Source of the DNA: Chitinophagaceae bacterium
Lineage (GTDB): Bacteria > Bacteroidota > Bacteroidia > Chitinophagales > UBA10324
Direction: 5' to 3'
Assembly (NCBI GenBank): GCA_016704325.1
Contig: JADJAG010000008.1
Coordinates: 1 to 64,000, forward strand
DNA length: 64,000 nt
The position numbers and the translations under genes were made by a program. This document shows, piece by piece, positions 64,000 to 64,000 of the stretch; the stretch's first letter is position 1; the number at the start of each line of letters is the position of its first letter. The notes under the pieces are model-generated. The model was not told where the DNA came from and ran no database searches. It saw nothing but the letters and a program-made list of their open reading frames with translations.

Positions 64000-64000
64000 T

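Overview
The window looks like a Bacteroidota chromosome segment (Chitinophagales/Saprospiria-like; genus not recognisable). Evidence seen directly: two giant secreted proteins ending in type IX secretion (T9SS) sorting domains; promoters of the Bacteroidota form TAnnTTTG or TAnnTTCG a few bases before several starts; and gene neighbourhoods typical of the phylum (bamD, omega subunit, coaBC, DUF4835, recN; accA, DUF6913, dapA; a carotenoid-modification operon).

Layout. 1-4.0 kb: a broken restriction/defence locus with an hsdS 3' end, a uracil-DNA-glycosylase-like gene in several frames, an HNH protein, a candidate PD-(D/E)XK nuclease with an N-terminal region that may be EVE/PUA-like, and an hsdM in several frames. 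4.0-9.0 kb: a minus-strand group of three large unrecognised genes, the middle one (about 847 codons) broken by indels and one stop. 9.0-15 kb: accessory DNA with long direct repeats flanking a Fic gene and a small convergent gene, a KilA-N gene, REP-like hairpins, an alpha/beta hydrolase and an HD protein. 15-22 kb: a lipoprotein, a histidine phosphatase, tRNA-Asp, accA, DUF6913, dapA and an alpha-oxoamine synthase. 22.5-39.7 kb: two paralogous secreted giants, each with a hydrolase-like N-terminal domain, MopE-type Asp-rich calcium/metal-binding repeats (29 and 6), Ig-like domains and a T9SS tail. 40-46.3 kb: bamD, rpoZ/omega, coaBC, DUF4835, recN, fabI. 46.5-64 kb: clpC, STAS, rnz, a leucine-rich lipoprotein with three carotenoid-modification genes, a DUF922-like protein, a sterol desaturase-family protein, a SAM hydrolase-type protein, phoH, a membrane pyrophosphatase, prmC and ribD.

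Most of the broken genes here are restored by adding or removing one base, usually in a homopolymer (hsdM four times; the unknown 847-codon gene; clpC; the giant MopE protein; the DUF4835 signal peptide). For clpC and DUF4835 a consensus error is more likely than real decay. The density is far higher in the first 8 kb than elsewhere, so real decay of that accessory region cannot be excluded.

The best candidates for something undescribed are the possible modified-base sensor plus PD-(D/E)XK nuclease beside an HNH protein and hsdM; the three-gene minus-strand cassette at 4-9 kb; the repeat-flanked Fic locus; and the two giants, in which two unrelated domain classes both evolved as 666-bp three-domain superunits.
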